Below, piece after piece: positions 7,508 through 16,597 of a stretch of DNA of 64,000 bases (the first letter of the stretch is position 1; the number at the start of each line of letters is the position of its first letter). The stretch is from JAWHQP01 sp032586195 (GTDB taxonomy: Bacteria > Pseudomonadota > Gammaproteobacteria > Enterobacterales > Pasteurellaceae). The notes under the pieces were generated by a model. It searched no databases. It was not told the origin of the DNA and saw only the letters and a list, made by a program, of their open reading frames with translations. The stretch spans positions 23,141-87,140 of the forward strand of contig JAWHQP010000008.1 in the NCBI GenBank assembly GCA_032586195.1. The letters are read 5' to 3'. Made by a program: the position numbers and the translations under genes.

Positions 7508-9448
7508 TCATTCCGTCTGAGCCAACATTTCCTCAAGCTGCTCCTGTGCGCTTAACCATTCGCTTTCTATCTGTTCCAGCGCTTTTTTCACGCTGACCTG
7601 CTCTGCCAGCAGTGTGGTGAGTTTTTCTTTATTTGCGGCACTGTAAAGTTCGTTGTCACTTAACTGTAATTCGATCTGTGTCAGTTGATTCGACAGAGTG
7701 TCCATTTCGCTTTCATACCGGGTAATCTTTTTGCGTAACGGGGCGGTCTGCTGGCGTAGTGCTGCTTCGCGCCGTTTTTGTTCTTTGCGGCCGACGTTGT
7801 TGTGTTCACTGTCCGCATTGACAAAATCTGCGTTTTTCAGCACCGCAGTTTTACTGCTCTGTTGAGCATTCAATTCATTCAGCCATTTGGCGTAATCGTC
7901 TAAATCACCTTTGAAGGGTTCCACTTTTTTATCGTGTACCAGATAAAATTCTTCCACCGTATTGCGCAATAAATGGCGATCGTGCGAGACTACCACCAAT
8001 GATCCTTGATAATCCACCAGTGCTTCGGTAAGGGCTTGCCGCATATCCATATCCAAGTGGTTGGTCGGTTCGTCCAATAGCAGTAAATTCGGGCGTTGCC
8101 ATACAATCAACGCCAGCACGAGACGGGCTTTTTCGCCGCCGGAGAAAAGTTTGACGGGGTCTTTCACTTTATCGCCGTGGAACGCAAAGCTGCCGAGATA
8201 GTTGCGCAGTTCCTGCTCCGTTTGATGGGGGGCGAGTTTCTGCAAGTGCCATAACGCACTTTCCTCCGCCCGCAATGTATCAAGCTGATGCTGGGCAAAG
8301 TAGCCGAGCTGTACGCCCTTGGCAAGCTGCACTATGCCCGAACGAGCCGGTAATTCACCTGCCAACAGTTTTATCAGGGTTGATTTACCCGCGCCGTTCT
8401 TACCCAGCAGACCGATGCGCGAACCCGGTACGAGGTTGAGTTTTATTTGCGCAAGAACTTCCACCGCTTTTTCATCTTCGCCATAGCCCGCACTAGCTTT
8501 ATCGATCATTACCAGCGGGTTAGGCAGGGAAAGCGGTTCGCGGAAACTGAACGTGAAAGGGTTGTCCACATGGGCGGGCGCAATCAGTTCCATGCGTTCA
8601 AGGGCTTTCACGCGGCTTTGGGCTTGTTTTGCCTTGGTGGCTTTTGCTTTGAAACGATCAATATATTTCTGCAAGTGAGCGATTTTATCCTGCTGCCGGC
8701 GGTAAAGTGCGGTTTGCTGTGAGAGTTTTTCGGCACGTTGCAGTTCAAAAGAAGAATAATCACCCGTGTATTCGTTGAGTTTTTGATGCTCGATATGCAG
8801 AATTTTATTTACGATAGGATCGAGGAAATCGCGGTCATGCGAAATTAACACCAGTGTACCCTGATATTGCACCAACCAGCGTTCCAACCAGATTACGGCA
8901 TCCAGATCCAAGTGATTGGTTGGTTCGTCCAGCAGCAATAAATCCGATGGGCACAGCAGGGCTTGCGCCAGATTCAACCGCATACGCCAACCGCCGGAGA
9001 AAGATTTCACCGGCTGCTGCAATTCCTGCTGAGAAAAGCCCAAACCGTGCAAGAGAGCAGAGGCGCGGGATTGGATTGTCCAGGCATCAATGGTATCAAG
9101 TTGTCCGTGAATGCGGGCGATAGCGTTGCCGTCATTACGAGTGTTGGCGATATCAAGTTCTTGCTGCAAACGGCAGTATTCACGATCGCCCTGAATCACA
9201 TAATCCACGGCGGAAATATCAAGCGCGGGCGTTTCCTGATTCACCCAAGATACTGCCCAGTTGGCCGGATAGCTGACTTCGCCGCCTTCGGGCGACAGTT
9301 CCTTTTTCAACAAAGCAAATAATGAGGATTTACCGCAGCCGTTTTTACCCACTAAGCCGACCTTCTGTTTCGGATTAATGCTGGCATTGGCTTCTTCAAG
9401 TAATAGGTTAAGACCGCGTTTTAATGTTAAATTTGAAAAAAAGATCAT
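7508..9448 (-). CDS. yheS: ABC-F family ribosome-associated ATPase YheS
   Basis: A 646-residue cytosolic protein with two ABC domains and no membrane segments. Walker A motifs are GLVGKNGCGKSS (from 31) and GLLGKNGAGKST. Signatures are SGGWRMRLNLAQAL and SGGEKARLVLAL, and both halves carry LLLDEPTNHLD. Between them lies the positively charged ABC-F linker, FKAKATKAKQAQSRVKALERM. The C-terminal ~100 residues are a charged coiled coil. It tracks E. coli YheS (637 aa) along its length, which defines the subfamily; ABC-F proteins act at the ribosomal E site. A DNA uptake sequence is embedded in the coding region at 8705-8713. Confidence 0.93.
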   Translation of the reverse strand: MIFFSNLTLKRGLNLLLEEANASINPKQKVGLVGKNGCGKSSLFALLKKELSPEGGEVSYPANWAVSWVNQETPALDISAVDYVIQGDREYCRLQQELDIANTRNDGNAIARIHGQLDTIDAWTIQSRASALLHGLGFSQQELQQPVKSFSGGWRMRLNLAQALLCPSDLLLLDEPTNHLDLDAVIWLERWLVQYQGTLVLISHDRDFLDPIVNKILHIEHQKLNEYTGDYSSFELQRAEKLSQQTALYRRQQDKIAHLQKYIDRFKAKATKAKQAQSRVKALERMELIAPAHVDNPFTFSFREPLSLPNPLVMIDKASAGYGEDEKAVEVLAQIKLNLVPGSRIGLLGKNGAGKSTLIKLLAGELPARSGIVQLAKGVQLGYFAQHQLDTLRAEESALWHLQKLAPHQTEQELRNYLGSFAFHGDKVKDPVKLFSGGEKARLVLALIVWQRPNLLLLDEPTNHLDMDMRQALTEALVDYQGSLVVVSHDRHLLRNTVEEFYLVHDKKVEPFKGDLDDYAKWLNELNAQQSSKTAVLKNADFVNADSEHNNVGRKEQKRREAALRQQTAPLRKKITRYESEMDTLSNQLTQIELQLSDNELYSAANKEKLTTLLAEQVSVKKALEQIESEWLSAQEQLEEMLAQTE

Positions 9449-9539
9449 GATTCAGAAAAAAATATGCAATTAAATATGTTTTTTATTATACACTAAAGCG
9501 CGTTTAGCTTATTTTTCTTTATTAATTAGTGAGTTCGTC

Positions 9540-10151
9540 ATGTTTGATTCTTTAATTGTGCAATTTGTGGTGCTGTGGGCGGTTATCGACCCTATCGGTT
9601 CTATTCCCGTCTATTTATCAAAAACCTCAGGGCTGAGAGTAGAAGATCGCCGTAAAGTAGCGTTGAAAGCGGTGGTCATTGCAGCGGCAATTTTATTATT
9701 CTTTCTTGTTGCCGGACAGATTCTGTTTGAAACCATGCAAATACCGCTGTCAGCCTTCCAGATTGCCGGCGGCTTGGTACTGTTTTTGTTTGCACTGACC
9801 ATGATTTTCGGCGAAGGTAAGCCTGAACATGAAATGAAAATGAAGACAAATCTGAATGATCTTGCGGTCTATCCGCTTGCGGTGCCGTCCATTGCTTCAC
9901 CCGGCGCGATGATGGCGATTGTACTGCTGACGGATAATCATCGCTTCAGTTTCGGCGATCAGGCGCTTACTACATTAATTATGCTTTTGGTATTAGTGAT
10001 TACCTACGGTTTATTTTTAATCGCGAACCAAATTCAACGTTTAATCGGCAGCACCGGAGCGGCGGTTATCAGCCGTGTGATGGGGCTGATTCTCTGTGCC
10101 GTCGCGGTAAATAACGTGCTGGTGGGAATTCGGGATTTCTTTACTCTGTAA
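9540..10151 (+). CDS. MarC-family integral membrane protein
   Basis: A 203-residue hydrophobic protein with about six membrane helices. It carries the MarC/YhgN signatures WAVIDPIGSIPVYLS near the N-terminus, AFQIAGGLVLFLFALTMIFG in the middle and SRVMGLILCAVAVNNVLVGI at the end. The family was once tied to multiple antibiotic resistance, but its transport role is unsettled. A second ATG is absent nearby, so 9540 is the likely start. It is divergent from yheS and convergent with rffG, with only 22 bases between the MarC and rffG stop codons. Confidence 0.82.
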   Translation: MFDSLIVQFVVLWAVIDPIGSIPVYLSKTSGLRVEDRRKVALKAVVIAAAILLFFLVAGQILFETMQIPLSAFQIAGGLVLFLFALTMIFGEGKPEHEMKMKTNLNDLAVYPLAVPSIASPGAMMAIVLLTDNHRFSFGDQALTTLIMLLVLVITYGLFLIANQIQRLIGSTGAAVISRVMGLILCAVAVNNVLVGIRDFFTL

Positions 10152-10173
10152 TCGAAATTAAAACGGAATGTTT

Positions 10174-11238
10174 TTATTTGCCGAGTCGCTCCAGGCAGTA
10201 AAAACGGTCTAAAACATTACGCTGCCATTGTTTGTTATCTAGATACCATCGTACGGTTTTACGCATACCTGATTCAAAGGTTTCTTGTGGCTGCCAAACT
10301 AGTTCCCGGCTAATTTTGGTAGCATTAATAGCATAGCGGGCATCATGACCTGGACGGTCTTTCACATAAGTGATTAAATCCTCGTATTTTTCCACGCCGA
10401 TGGGTTTATTCGGTGCGAGCTCTTCCAACAAGGCACAAATAGTTTTTACCACCTCAATATTAGTTTTTTCGTTGTGGCCTCCGATATTGTAAGTTTCGCC
10501 GATTTTACCTTCTGTTACAACTTTATAAAGTGCGTGAGCATGATCTTCTACAAATAACCAGTCACGAATTTGCATACCATTGCCGTAAACAGGTAATTTT
10601 TTACCTTCCATGGCGTTTAAAATCGTTAATGGAATCAATTTTTCTGGGAACTGGAACGGACCGTAGTTATTTGAACAGTTGGTGATAATTGTTGGTAAGC
10701 CGTAAGTTCGCCGCCACGCTCGCACCAAGTGATCACTGGAAGCTTTCGAAGCGGAGTAAGGGCTAGAAGGAGCATAAGGTGTGGTTTCGGTAGACAAATC
10801 GTTTGTATCATGTAGATCACCATAGACCTCATCGGTAGAAATGTGGTGAAAACGAAATATCGTTTTTTTCTTATTAGCAAGAGTATTCCAATAATGACGG
10901 GCTGCCTCTAATAAAGTGTAAGTTCCAACTATATTAGTTGCGATGAACACCGCAGGAGCATCAATGGATCGATCCACATGACTTTCCGCCGCCAGATGCA
11001 TAACCGCGTCAGGTCGATATTTGGCAAATATGCGATCCAATGCCACACGATCGCAAATGTCTACCTGTTCAAAAACATAGCGAGCATTGTTTGCGACAGA
11101 CGCTAGAGACTCAAGATTACCCGCATAAGTTAGTTTATCTACGTTGATAACACTGTCTTGCGTATCATTAAGGATATGGCGGATCGTTGCAGAACCGATA
11201 AAACCGGCTCCTCCCGTGATAAGAAATTTTTTAAGCAT
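10174..11238 (-). CDS. rffG: dTDP-glucose 4,6-dehydratase
   Basis: A 354-residue extended short-chain dehydrogenase (RfbB/RffG). It has TGGAGFIGS for NAD binding near the N-terminus, the catalytic block STDEVYGDL, and YSASKASSDH carrying the Tyr/Lys pair. It converts dTDP-glucose to dTDP-4-keto-6-deoxyglucose for deoxysugars in surface polysaccharides. It is the last gene of the minus-strand capsule block, 47 bases after the exporter ATPase gene. No rmlA, rmlC or rmlD (nor fucosamine genes) accompany it here, so the final sugar cannot be named. Its link with the neighbouring capsule is by position only. Confidence 0.92.
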   Translation of the reverse strand: MLKKFLITGGAGFIGSATIRHILNDTQDSVINVDKLTYAGNLESLASVANNARYVFEQVDICDRVALDRIFAKYRPDAVMHLAAESHVDRSIDAPAVFIATNIVGTYTLLEAARHYWNTLANKKKTIFRFHHISTDEVYGDLHDTNDLSTETTPYAPSSPYSASKASSDHLVRAWRRTYGLPTIITNCSNNYGPFQFPEKLIPLTILNAMEGKKLPVYGNGMQIRDWLFVEDHAHALYKVVTEGKIGETYNIGGHNEKTNIEVVKTICALLEELAPNKPIGVEKYEDLITYVKDRPGHDARYAINATKISRELVWQPQETFESGMRKTVRWYLDNKQWQRNVLDRFYCLERLGK

Positions 11239-11285
11239 GATTAATATCTTAGAAAAATATTTATTCTAACCGAAGCGAATCCACA

Positions 11286-11939
11286 TTACTTCTGTGATTT
11301 GTTGTAATACTGATAGGCATCGTCGATATTGGCGAAGGAAAGCATATGCCCTTCTTCTAAGACTAACGCATTATCACAATATTCCCGAATGGCGGAAGGA
11401 CTATGGGATACTAATATAATGGAACGATCCTTGCGTTTTTCAAACAGTTCATATTTACATTTGGCACTAAAGCGGGAATCGCCTACCGCAATAACTTCGT
11501 CAATTAAGTAGCAATCGAATTCAACCGAAAGTGATAACGCGAAGGCAAGGCGGGCTTTCATCCCCGAAGAATATTTTTTCACCGGTTCGTACAGGTAATC
11601 CCCTAATTCGGAGAAATCTTCAGTGAATGCTTTTACGTAATTAATATCCACGCCGTAGATACGACAAATAAAGCGTAGGTTATCCATGCCCGTCAGACTG
11701 CCCTGAAATGCGCCGGAGAATGCTAATGGCCATGAAATGCTCATTTCCCGTTGAATCTGACCCGAAGTAGGGGCCTCCACACCACTGATTAAACGAATCA
11801 GCGTTGATTTACCCGCACCGTTTCGGCCAAGGATACCGATTTTTTCCCCTTTAGCCAGTTGAAAATTGATATCTTGCAATACCGTTTTTCGCCCGTTGCG
11901 GGTATCGTAACATTTACTCACATTTTCAACTCGGATCAT
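11286..11939 (-). CDS. bexA: Capsule polysaccharide export ATPase (BexA/CtrD/KpsT family)
   Basis: A 217-residue ABC ATPase typical of group 2 capsule exporters: small, with Walker A GILGRNGAGKST (~34-45), signature YSSGMKARLAFALSL, and Walker B CYLIDEVIAVGDSRF. It energises export of the finished glycolipid-linked polysaccharide across the inner membrane with the permease encoded just upstream, overlapping it by four bases. The BexA, CtrD, HexA and Wzt names are used interchangeably in relatives. Confidence 0.93.
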   Translation of the reverse strand: MIRVENVSKCYDTRNGRKTVLQDINFQLAKGEKIGILGRNGAGKSTLIRLISGVEAPTSGQIQREMSISWPLAFSGAFQGSLTGMDNLRFICRIYGVDINYVKAFTEDFSELGDYLYEPVKKYSSGMKARLAFALSLSVEFDCYLIDEVIAVGDSRFSAKCKYELFEKRKDRSIILVSHSPSAIREYCDNALVLEEGHMLSFANIDDAYQYYNKSQK

Positions 11940-12733
11940 GACGGTTCAACTCCATGACTAAGTTTTCTAATCATAAGTAAACCAAGCAGAATCAACGCTA
12001 AATCTGTTACAACGATAAACCAAGGTGACTCATAGGTAGTGACGGTTAAACCGAAGTAGCCGTGACGGAACATTTCCGAACCGTGAATCATCGGAATCAT
12101 TAAGGCATAATGTTGTACTGCCGCCGGTAACGAATGCACGAAGAAAAATGCACCAGACAGAGGGACCATGATAAAACTCAATGTTCCCCAAAGGCGGCCA
12201 AAAAATTCAACATGATATGCAATATAGCAAATAATCATACCTAATCCGAAAGCAAAAATTGCCATCAGTACCCAACCGATTACCATATAAAAGATATCAT
12301 TAGGCATATCAATCCAGCCTAATAAAAACATGAGCAGCATTAATACGATTTGGGCTATGGTAGCTCCCGCAACTTCTAACAGTGCGCGGGAAATAATGGT
12401 ATCCAAGACACGTACGTTGCGGTGATAAAGCAAACTGATATTCGCCGAAATCGAACCGATACAGCGGTTTGATACATTACGCCACATCATCGCTAATGGA
12501 TAACCGGTAATGGTAAAAGCAACGATATTCAAGGTGGAATAGCGATCTGCGCGCAGGAATTTCCACATTAAGGTAATAAGTAATGTCATCATCAAGGGTT
12601 CGACAAATAACCACAAAAAGCCAATATTGTTGCGTCCGTAGCGGGTAATGATTTCGCGCAGCAGTAACGCGTTAATTACCCGCCCCTGGATAACAAAAGA
12701 ACGTTTTAATGTCGTTTGATCACCGTATTTCAT
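11936..12733 (-). CDS. bexB: Capsule polysaccharide ABC exporter permease (BexB/CtrC/KpsM family)
   Basis: A 265-residue ABC-2 type permease with about six transmembrane segments. The N-terminal motif ALLLREIITRYGRNNIGFLW is diagnostic for BexB/CtrC/KpsM. It pairs with the adjacent ATPase to form the inner-membrane capsule export channel. The start codon overlaps the stop of the upstream bexC-type gene and the stop overlaps the start of bexA, an arrangement implying translational coupling. Confidence 0.93.
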   Translation of the reverse strand: MKYGDQTTLKRSFVIQGRVINALLLREIITRYGRNNIGFLWLFVEPLMMTLLITLMWKFLRADRYSTLNIVAFTITGYPLAMMWRNVSNRCIGSISANISLLYHRNVRVLDTIISRALLEVAGATIAQIVLMLLMFLLGWIDMPNDIFYMVIGWVLMAIFAFGLGMIICYIAYHVEFFGRLWGTLSFIMVPLSGAFFFVHSLPAAVQHYALMIPMIHGSEMFRHGYFGLTVTTYESPWFIVVTDLALILLGLLMIRKLSHGVEPS

Positions 12734-13878
12734 CAGTTCTTATGCTCTCTTACGCTGGCTAATAACAGACTTAAAATGCCATATAACATTAAGCCGATAA
12801 AGAATGTGGCCAAAATATTATATAAACGATAGGGTTCTAAAGCCAAGTCGGGTTCACTCGGTTCTCCGATAACCTCTAAATAAAGCTGCTGGCGCTCCGC
12901 TTCACTACGGGTGTTCTGCAGCGTTGACATGGCTGTGGTTAATTGCTGTTGTGCTAAAGTGTTATCCAGCATTAAACGTTGATATTCCGCGGCTTGATTG
13001 GTAATAGAAGAGTCCGCGCCACCTAAAATTAACTGAATCTGATTATTAATTTCTTTTTTCAAACTGGCTTCACGGGTTTTTAAGGTTCTCACCTGCGGGT
13101 TATTTGGCGTGATAGCTTGAATCTGTGCCAGCTGGGATTGAACGGAAATTAACTCGGCTTGCAGTTGTGAAATTAAATTTTGCTGTATCTCGGATTGCGA
13201 TTTTACATCGAAAATTTTATTCTCAACCCGGTAGTTGCTTAAGGCAAGTGCGGTGTCGGTAACGCGAGTTTCCGCTTCCTTAACCGCTTGTTCAGCAAAA
13301 GCGATGGTGTCTTTGCTGGCCCGTTCGTTTAGGCGGTTTATCAGAGATTCACCGAATTTTAATAGCTCGCGGTTAATTTTCTGGCTGTCTTCGGCGTTAA
13401 AGCTGCGGATACGTAAGGTTGCGATACCGGAGACCGAATCAATGCTCACACTTTCTTTGGTCTGAAAGTATTGGTAGAAGGCTTCCTGTTCGGAATTAAA
13501 GCCAAGTGGGTCAAAACGGCTGAACAAGTCGCCTTTGTCTTCATAAAACGCTCTCATCGGCAGAACTTCCTGCAGCTGGGTCAGCGCATTACGCGAACGC
13601 ATAAATTCCTGAACGGTATAGGTGTCGTCATTGGAACGAGCCATACCGAACCCCTGCAATAATGCTCCCACACCGCTCAGCGTTTGCTGATTCTGAGACG
13701 AACGAACCACAAAGCTTGATTCGGAAATATAGACATCCGAGGCAATCAACGTGAAATAAATCAGTGAAAATGCCGTTGGAATAATCACGGTAATTAATCG
13801 TAAGAAATTCGTTTTTTTCGCTTTCTTACCTAAATTGGAATTTTTTAATTTAGTTACCAATGCTAAGGTCTTTGCCAT
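12733..13878 (-). CDS. bexC: Capsule export inner-membrane/periplasmic adaptor (BexC/CtrB/KpsE family)
   Basis: A 381-residue polysaccharide co-polymerase-like protein. One membrane helix lies near residues 28-50 and another near the C-terminus (RLYNILATFFIGLMLYGILSL), with a long periplasmic coiled coil between (residues ~170-330). The motif VYISESSFVVRSS following the first helix is typical of BexC/CtrB. It bridges the ABC exporter to the outer-membrane BexD-type channel. The gene lies 10 bases after bexD and overlaps bexB. An uptake sequence is embedded at 13246-13254. Confidence 0.92.
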   Translation of the reverse strand: MAKTLALVTKLKNSNLGKKAKKTNFLRLITVIIPTAFSLIYFTLIASDVYISESSFVVRSSQNQQTLSGVGALLQGFGMARSNDDTYTVQEFMRSRNALTQLQEVLPMRAFYEDKGDLFSRFDPLGFNSEQEAFYQYFQTKESVSIDSVSGIATLRIRSFNAEDSQKINRELLKFGESLINRLNERASKDTIAFAEQAVKEAETRVTDTALALSNYRVENKIFDVKSQSEIQQNLISQLQAELISVQSQLAQIQAITPNNPQVRTLKTREASLKKEINNQIQLILGGADSSITNQAAEYQRLMLDNTLAQQQLTTAMSTLQNTRSEAERQQLYLEVIGEPSEPDLALEPYRLYNILATFFIGLMLYGILSLLLASVREHKN

Positions 13879-13888
13879 GTTATGTCCT

Positions 13889-15055
13889 CTAATAATTACG
13901 AACAGTACCTGTTGTACTGGTAACCGGCGAAACGAATGAGAAGATGATTCTCAGGAATTTCTGGAATTCAGCCAACGGTGCATTAGAAACATATACAATG
14001 TCTTTGTTTTGTAACGGGAAACGCTGTAACCAGAACATGGATTTTGCATCCAGCAGGTTCAGACGATATACCACGGGGATGTCCATACCTTTTGTGTATC
14101 CTCTGTTTTTCCATTTTGCCTGATCCGCCAAGTTCATCTGCTCAAAAGGAATATAACGGAAGACAAATACGCCTTTCGGATCGGAACGGGTATCAATCAA
14201 GCCGCCCATACGACCGATTCCTTCGGCCAAACTCAACCCTTTGGCGGAAAAACGAATTTCCTGGTTGTTATTTACCGCACCGAGTGCCGTAAAGCTAAGA
14301 GGGCTGTTTAACAACGTTAATACATCGCCGGAACGTAAGGCGATATTTTCCGATGGATCTGCAGTTAATTTTTCCAATGCCATGGTTTTTACCGCATTGC
14401 CGCGGGCTAATTGCACGGAGACGTCACGTAAGTCTTCCGTGGTTCCGCCCACTGCGGCAACGGCGTCTAATACCCGTTCACCGCCGGAAGTCAGCGGCAT
14501 GCGAATGCTATTGCCCTGACGTAACACAGTCACGTTGGCGGAATTGTTTTTCACCAGGCGGACCATTGCCTGCGGTTTATTCGCCATATGGCTAAGCCCG
14601 TTGACAATCACAGATTGGATTTGCTCAGGCGTTCTTCCTTTTACTGTAATGGCACCTAAAAACGGTACCGTAATTTTACCGTTTTTCGATACCATTTGTT
14701 CCGGCAGTTTCGTGAGTTGTGAATTACCGCTGCCGTTATCTTCCACTACGCTGCCGAACAATACCGCCGGCGGAGCTTCCCAAATCATAATATCAAGGGT
14801 ATCACCGACTTCCACCGTGCCCGCATAGTTAGAGCCTGAGTTACCGGCCGGTAGAGTACGGAAAGATTGCGATTGATTTTTTTCGAATAATCCATTAACT
14901 ACCTGATCATTTACCTCAACAATATCGACTGTGGGCACAGCCTGTTTGTTATCTTGTTGTTGTTCCATGATCTTACTTTGGCTAGGGCCTGATGTAGGCA
15001 AAGATTGACAGCCCACTAAAGCAAGGCTGATAAGTGTAATAGTGAGTTTTTTCAT
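13889..15055 (-). CDS. bexD: Outer-membrane capsule export lipoprotein (BexD/CtrA/Wza-type OPX)
   Basis: A 388-residue OPX-family protein. A lipoprotein signal peptide ends in the lipobox LVGC at residues 13-16. The polysaccharide export domain includes VEVGDTLDIMIWEAP and ITVPFLGAITVKGRTPEQIQ. SLBB-type segments follow (SGGERVLDAVAAVGG, VFVFRYIP). It should form the outer-membrane exit pore for the capsule. It is first of the four exporter genes; a 142-base gap before it may hold a promoter separate from the lipAB genes. Confidence 0.92.
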   Translation of the reverse strand: MKKLTITLISLALVGCQSLPTSGPSQSKIMEQQQDNKQAVPTVDIVEVNDQVVNGLFEKNQSQSFRTLPAGNSGSNYAGTVEVGDTLDIMIWEAPPAVLFGSVVEDNGSGNSQLTKLPEQMVSKNGKITVPFLGAITVKGRTPEQIQSVIVNGLSHMANKPQAMVRLVKNNSANVTVLRQGNSIRMPLTSGGERVLDAVAAVGGTTEDLRDVSVQLARGNAVKTMALEKLTADPSENIALRSGDVLTLLNSPLSFTALGAVNNNQEIRFSAKGLSLAEGIGRMGGLIDTRSDPKGVFVFRYIPFEQMNLADQAKWKNRGYTKGMDIPVVYRLNLLDAKSMFWLQRFPLQNKDIVYVSNAPLAEFQKFLRIIFSFVSPVTSTTGTVRNY

Positions 15056-15197
15056 GAAATTTACGTCAATTTAACTAAAATCAGGCTGTATTCTAGCCTG
15101 TTGTCGTCATTAACGCAAAATTTTGTCTTAATGTTAGCTTCCGTTTGGATATGTTATGGAGGAAAATCGGCCATAAAAAGAATGATAATTGAATAAC

Positions 15198-16406
15198 TTA
15201 CGGCAGGATCACCCGATTATAAAAATTACCGTTAATATGGGTTTTATTCAGATGAAATAAACGATAAGCGCGGAATAGATCAGGATCCGGTGCAGTAGGA
15301 TTACACCAGAAATCATTCAGATTGCCCTGGTAGGTGAGCCCTTTAATATCATAATTTGCCCGCCCGAGCGTGATGGTCGGCATGCCGTGCAGCAGTGCGG
15401 AAATACCACTGGTACTGTTTAGCGTAACTATTCCTTTACCGTGTCGTAGAAAAACAGGCATGGGCACATCATGTATGTAGAAAACGCGGCCTTTTAATGC
15501 AGGATAACGCCGAATACAGGCGGCGATCACATCGCTGTAATCAATAAATCCGCGGTCCATGGGATGATGTTTGACGATCAGATTACAATGAGCCGGGGCA
15601 AAACGGGCAAAAGATTCCAGTACCTTTGCCAGAAAAGCGCCCACGGAAGCAAAATCACTGTGTACACGTACCTGAGTGTCATCATATACTTGTAACGGCA
15701 CAATAAAAAACTCACCGAATTTGCCTTGTTCCACTTTTCTGGCAAAGCGGGAATCCTGAAACCAGTAACCTAGGCGCTTAATGCCTGAGACGACCCACAG
15801 TTTAATGTAATAACCTAAGCTTAAAATGCGGTGGTGGGCGTAATTCGGATATTTTGACTTACGCCAATTTGCCGCACAATAATATTTAGTCGCAATTTTA
15901 GCCAATGGACAGAACCCCATCGCCACTTTTTGCGGTATGGGCGGTTCCGAAAGTGCGGTGTTGTTTTTCAGAGTTTTGTAGAATTCGGCATCGCGTGGCA
16001 ACGGTGAGTAGTCATTTACGCCCCATTTTTCAAAGGTGATGTAATCCGGACGGAAGTAACCTTCTTCAAACACCCAAAAGCTCATGCCTTGTTGTTCGGC
16101 AAGCTGTTTGGCAATTTTATGATAAGAGCGGTTATCACCGAAGCAGACAATGGCTTGAATATGGTGTTGTTGACAGAATTGGGTTAAGAATGCCGGAAAA
16201 TGCGCGAGGTCATCACGGTAAGCAACTGTGTTTGCCAGTGTTTGTGGATAAAAAAATTCGTCGCCGCCATTGAAGTTCAGTTTAAATACGGTTTTCTGCC
16301 GTCGGGTGAGCCAATGAGAAAATTCACGAAAGAAAGTTCCGATAGGACCTTGCAATAATAAAATGCGTTCGGCAGATTGAAGTAGCTCACTCAAATAATG
16401 CACCAT
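15198..16406 (-). CDS. lipB: Capsule beta-Kdo linker transferase (KpsS/LipB/PhyB family)
   Basis: About 402 residues, family pfam05159 capsule synthesis protein. KpsS adds the first Kdo to lyso-phosphatidylglycerol to start the poly-Kdo linker of group 2 capsules. Visible features are LLLQGPIGTFFREFSHWL at the N-terminus, FWVFEEGYFRPDYITFE, IVKHHPMDRGF and IVTLNSTSGISALLHGMPTITLG. The ATG at 16406 is preferred because AAGGA lies 11 bases upstream; the TTG three codons earlier is too close to it. It follows lipA after 191 bases containing an uptake sequence. Confidence 0.88.
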   Translation of the reverse strand: MVHYLSELLQSAERILLLQGPIGTFFREFSHWLTRRQKTVFKLNFNGGDEFFYPQTLANTVAYRDDLAHFPAFLTQFCQQHHIQAIVCFGDNRSYHKIAKQLAEQQGMSFWVFEEGYFRPDYITFEKWGVNDYSPLPRDAEFYKTLKNNTALSEPPIPQKVAMGFCPLAKIATKYYCAANWRKSKYPNYAHHRILSLGYYIKLWVVSGIKRLGYWFQDSRFARKVEQGKFGEFFIVPLQVYDDTQVRVHSDFASVGAFLAKVLESFARFAPAHCNLIVKHHPMDRGFIDYSDVIAACIRRYPALKGRVFYIHDVPMPVFLRHGKGIVTLNSTSGISALLHGMPTITLGRANYDIKGLTYQGNLNDFWCNPTAPDPDLFRAYRLFHLNKTHINGNFYNRVILP

Positions 16407-16597
16407 GGGTAACAAAATCCTTACAGAAGACCGGTGTTAGTGGGAAGCCATTATACCGACAGTAAATTTAATTCTCTAACAGAATTAAGTAAAGAACGGT
16501 AGTATTTTTGTAAAGTAAAGCAAATGTGTAAAAACTCGTCAAAATAGCACCGCACTTTCGTTTTATAATCTTAACTGTGAAACAGGTATAAACGTAT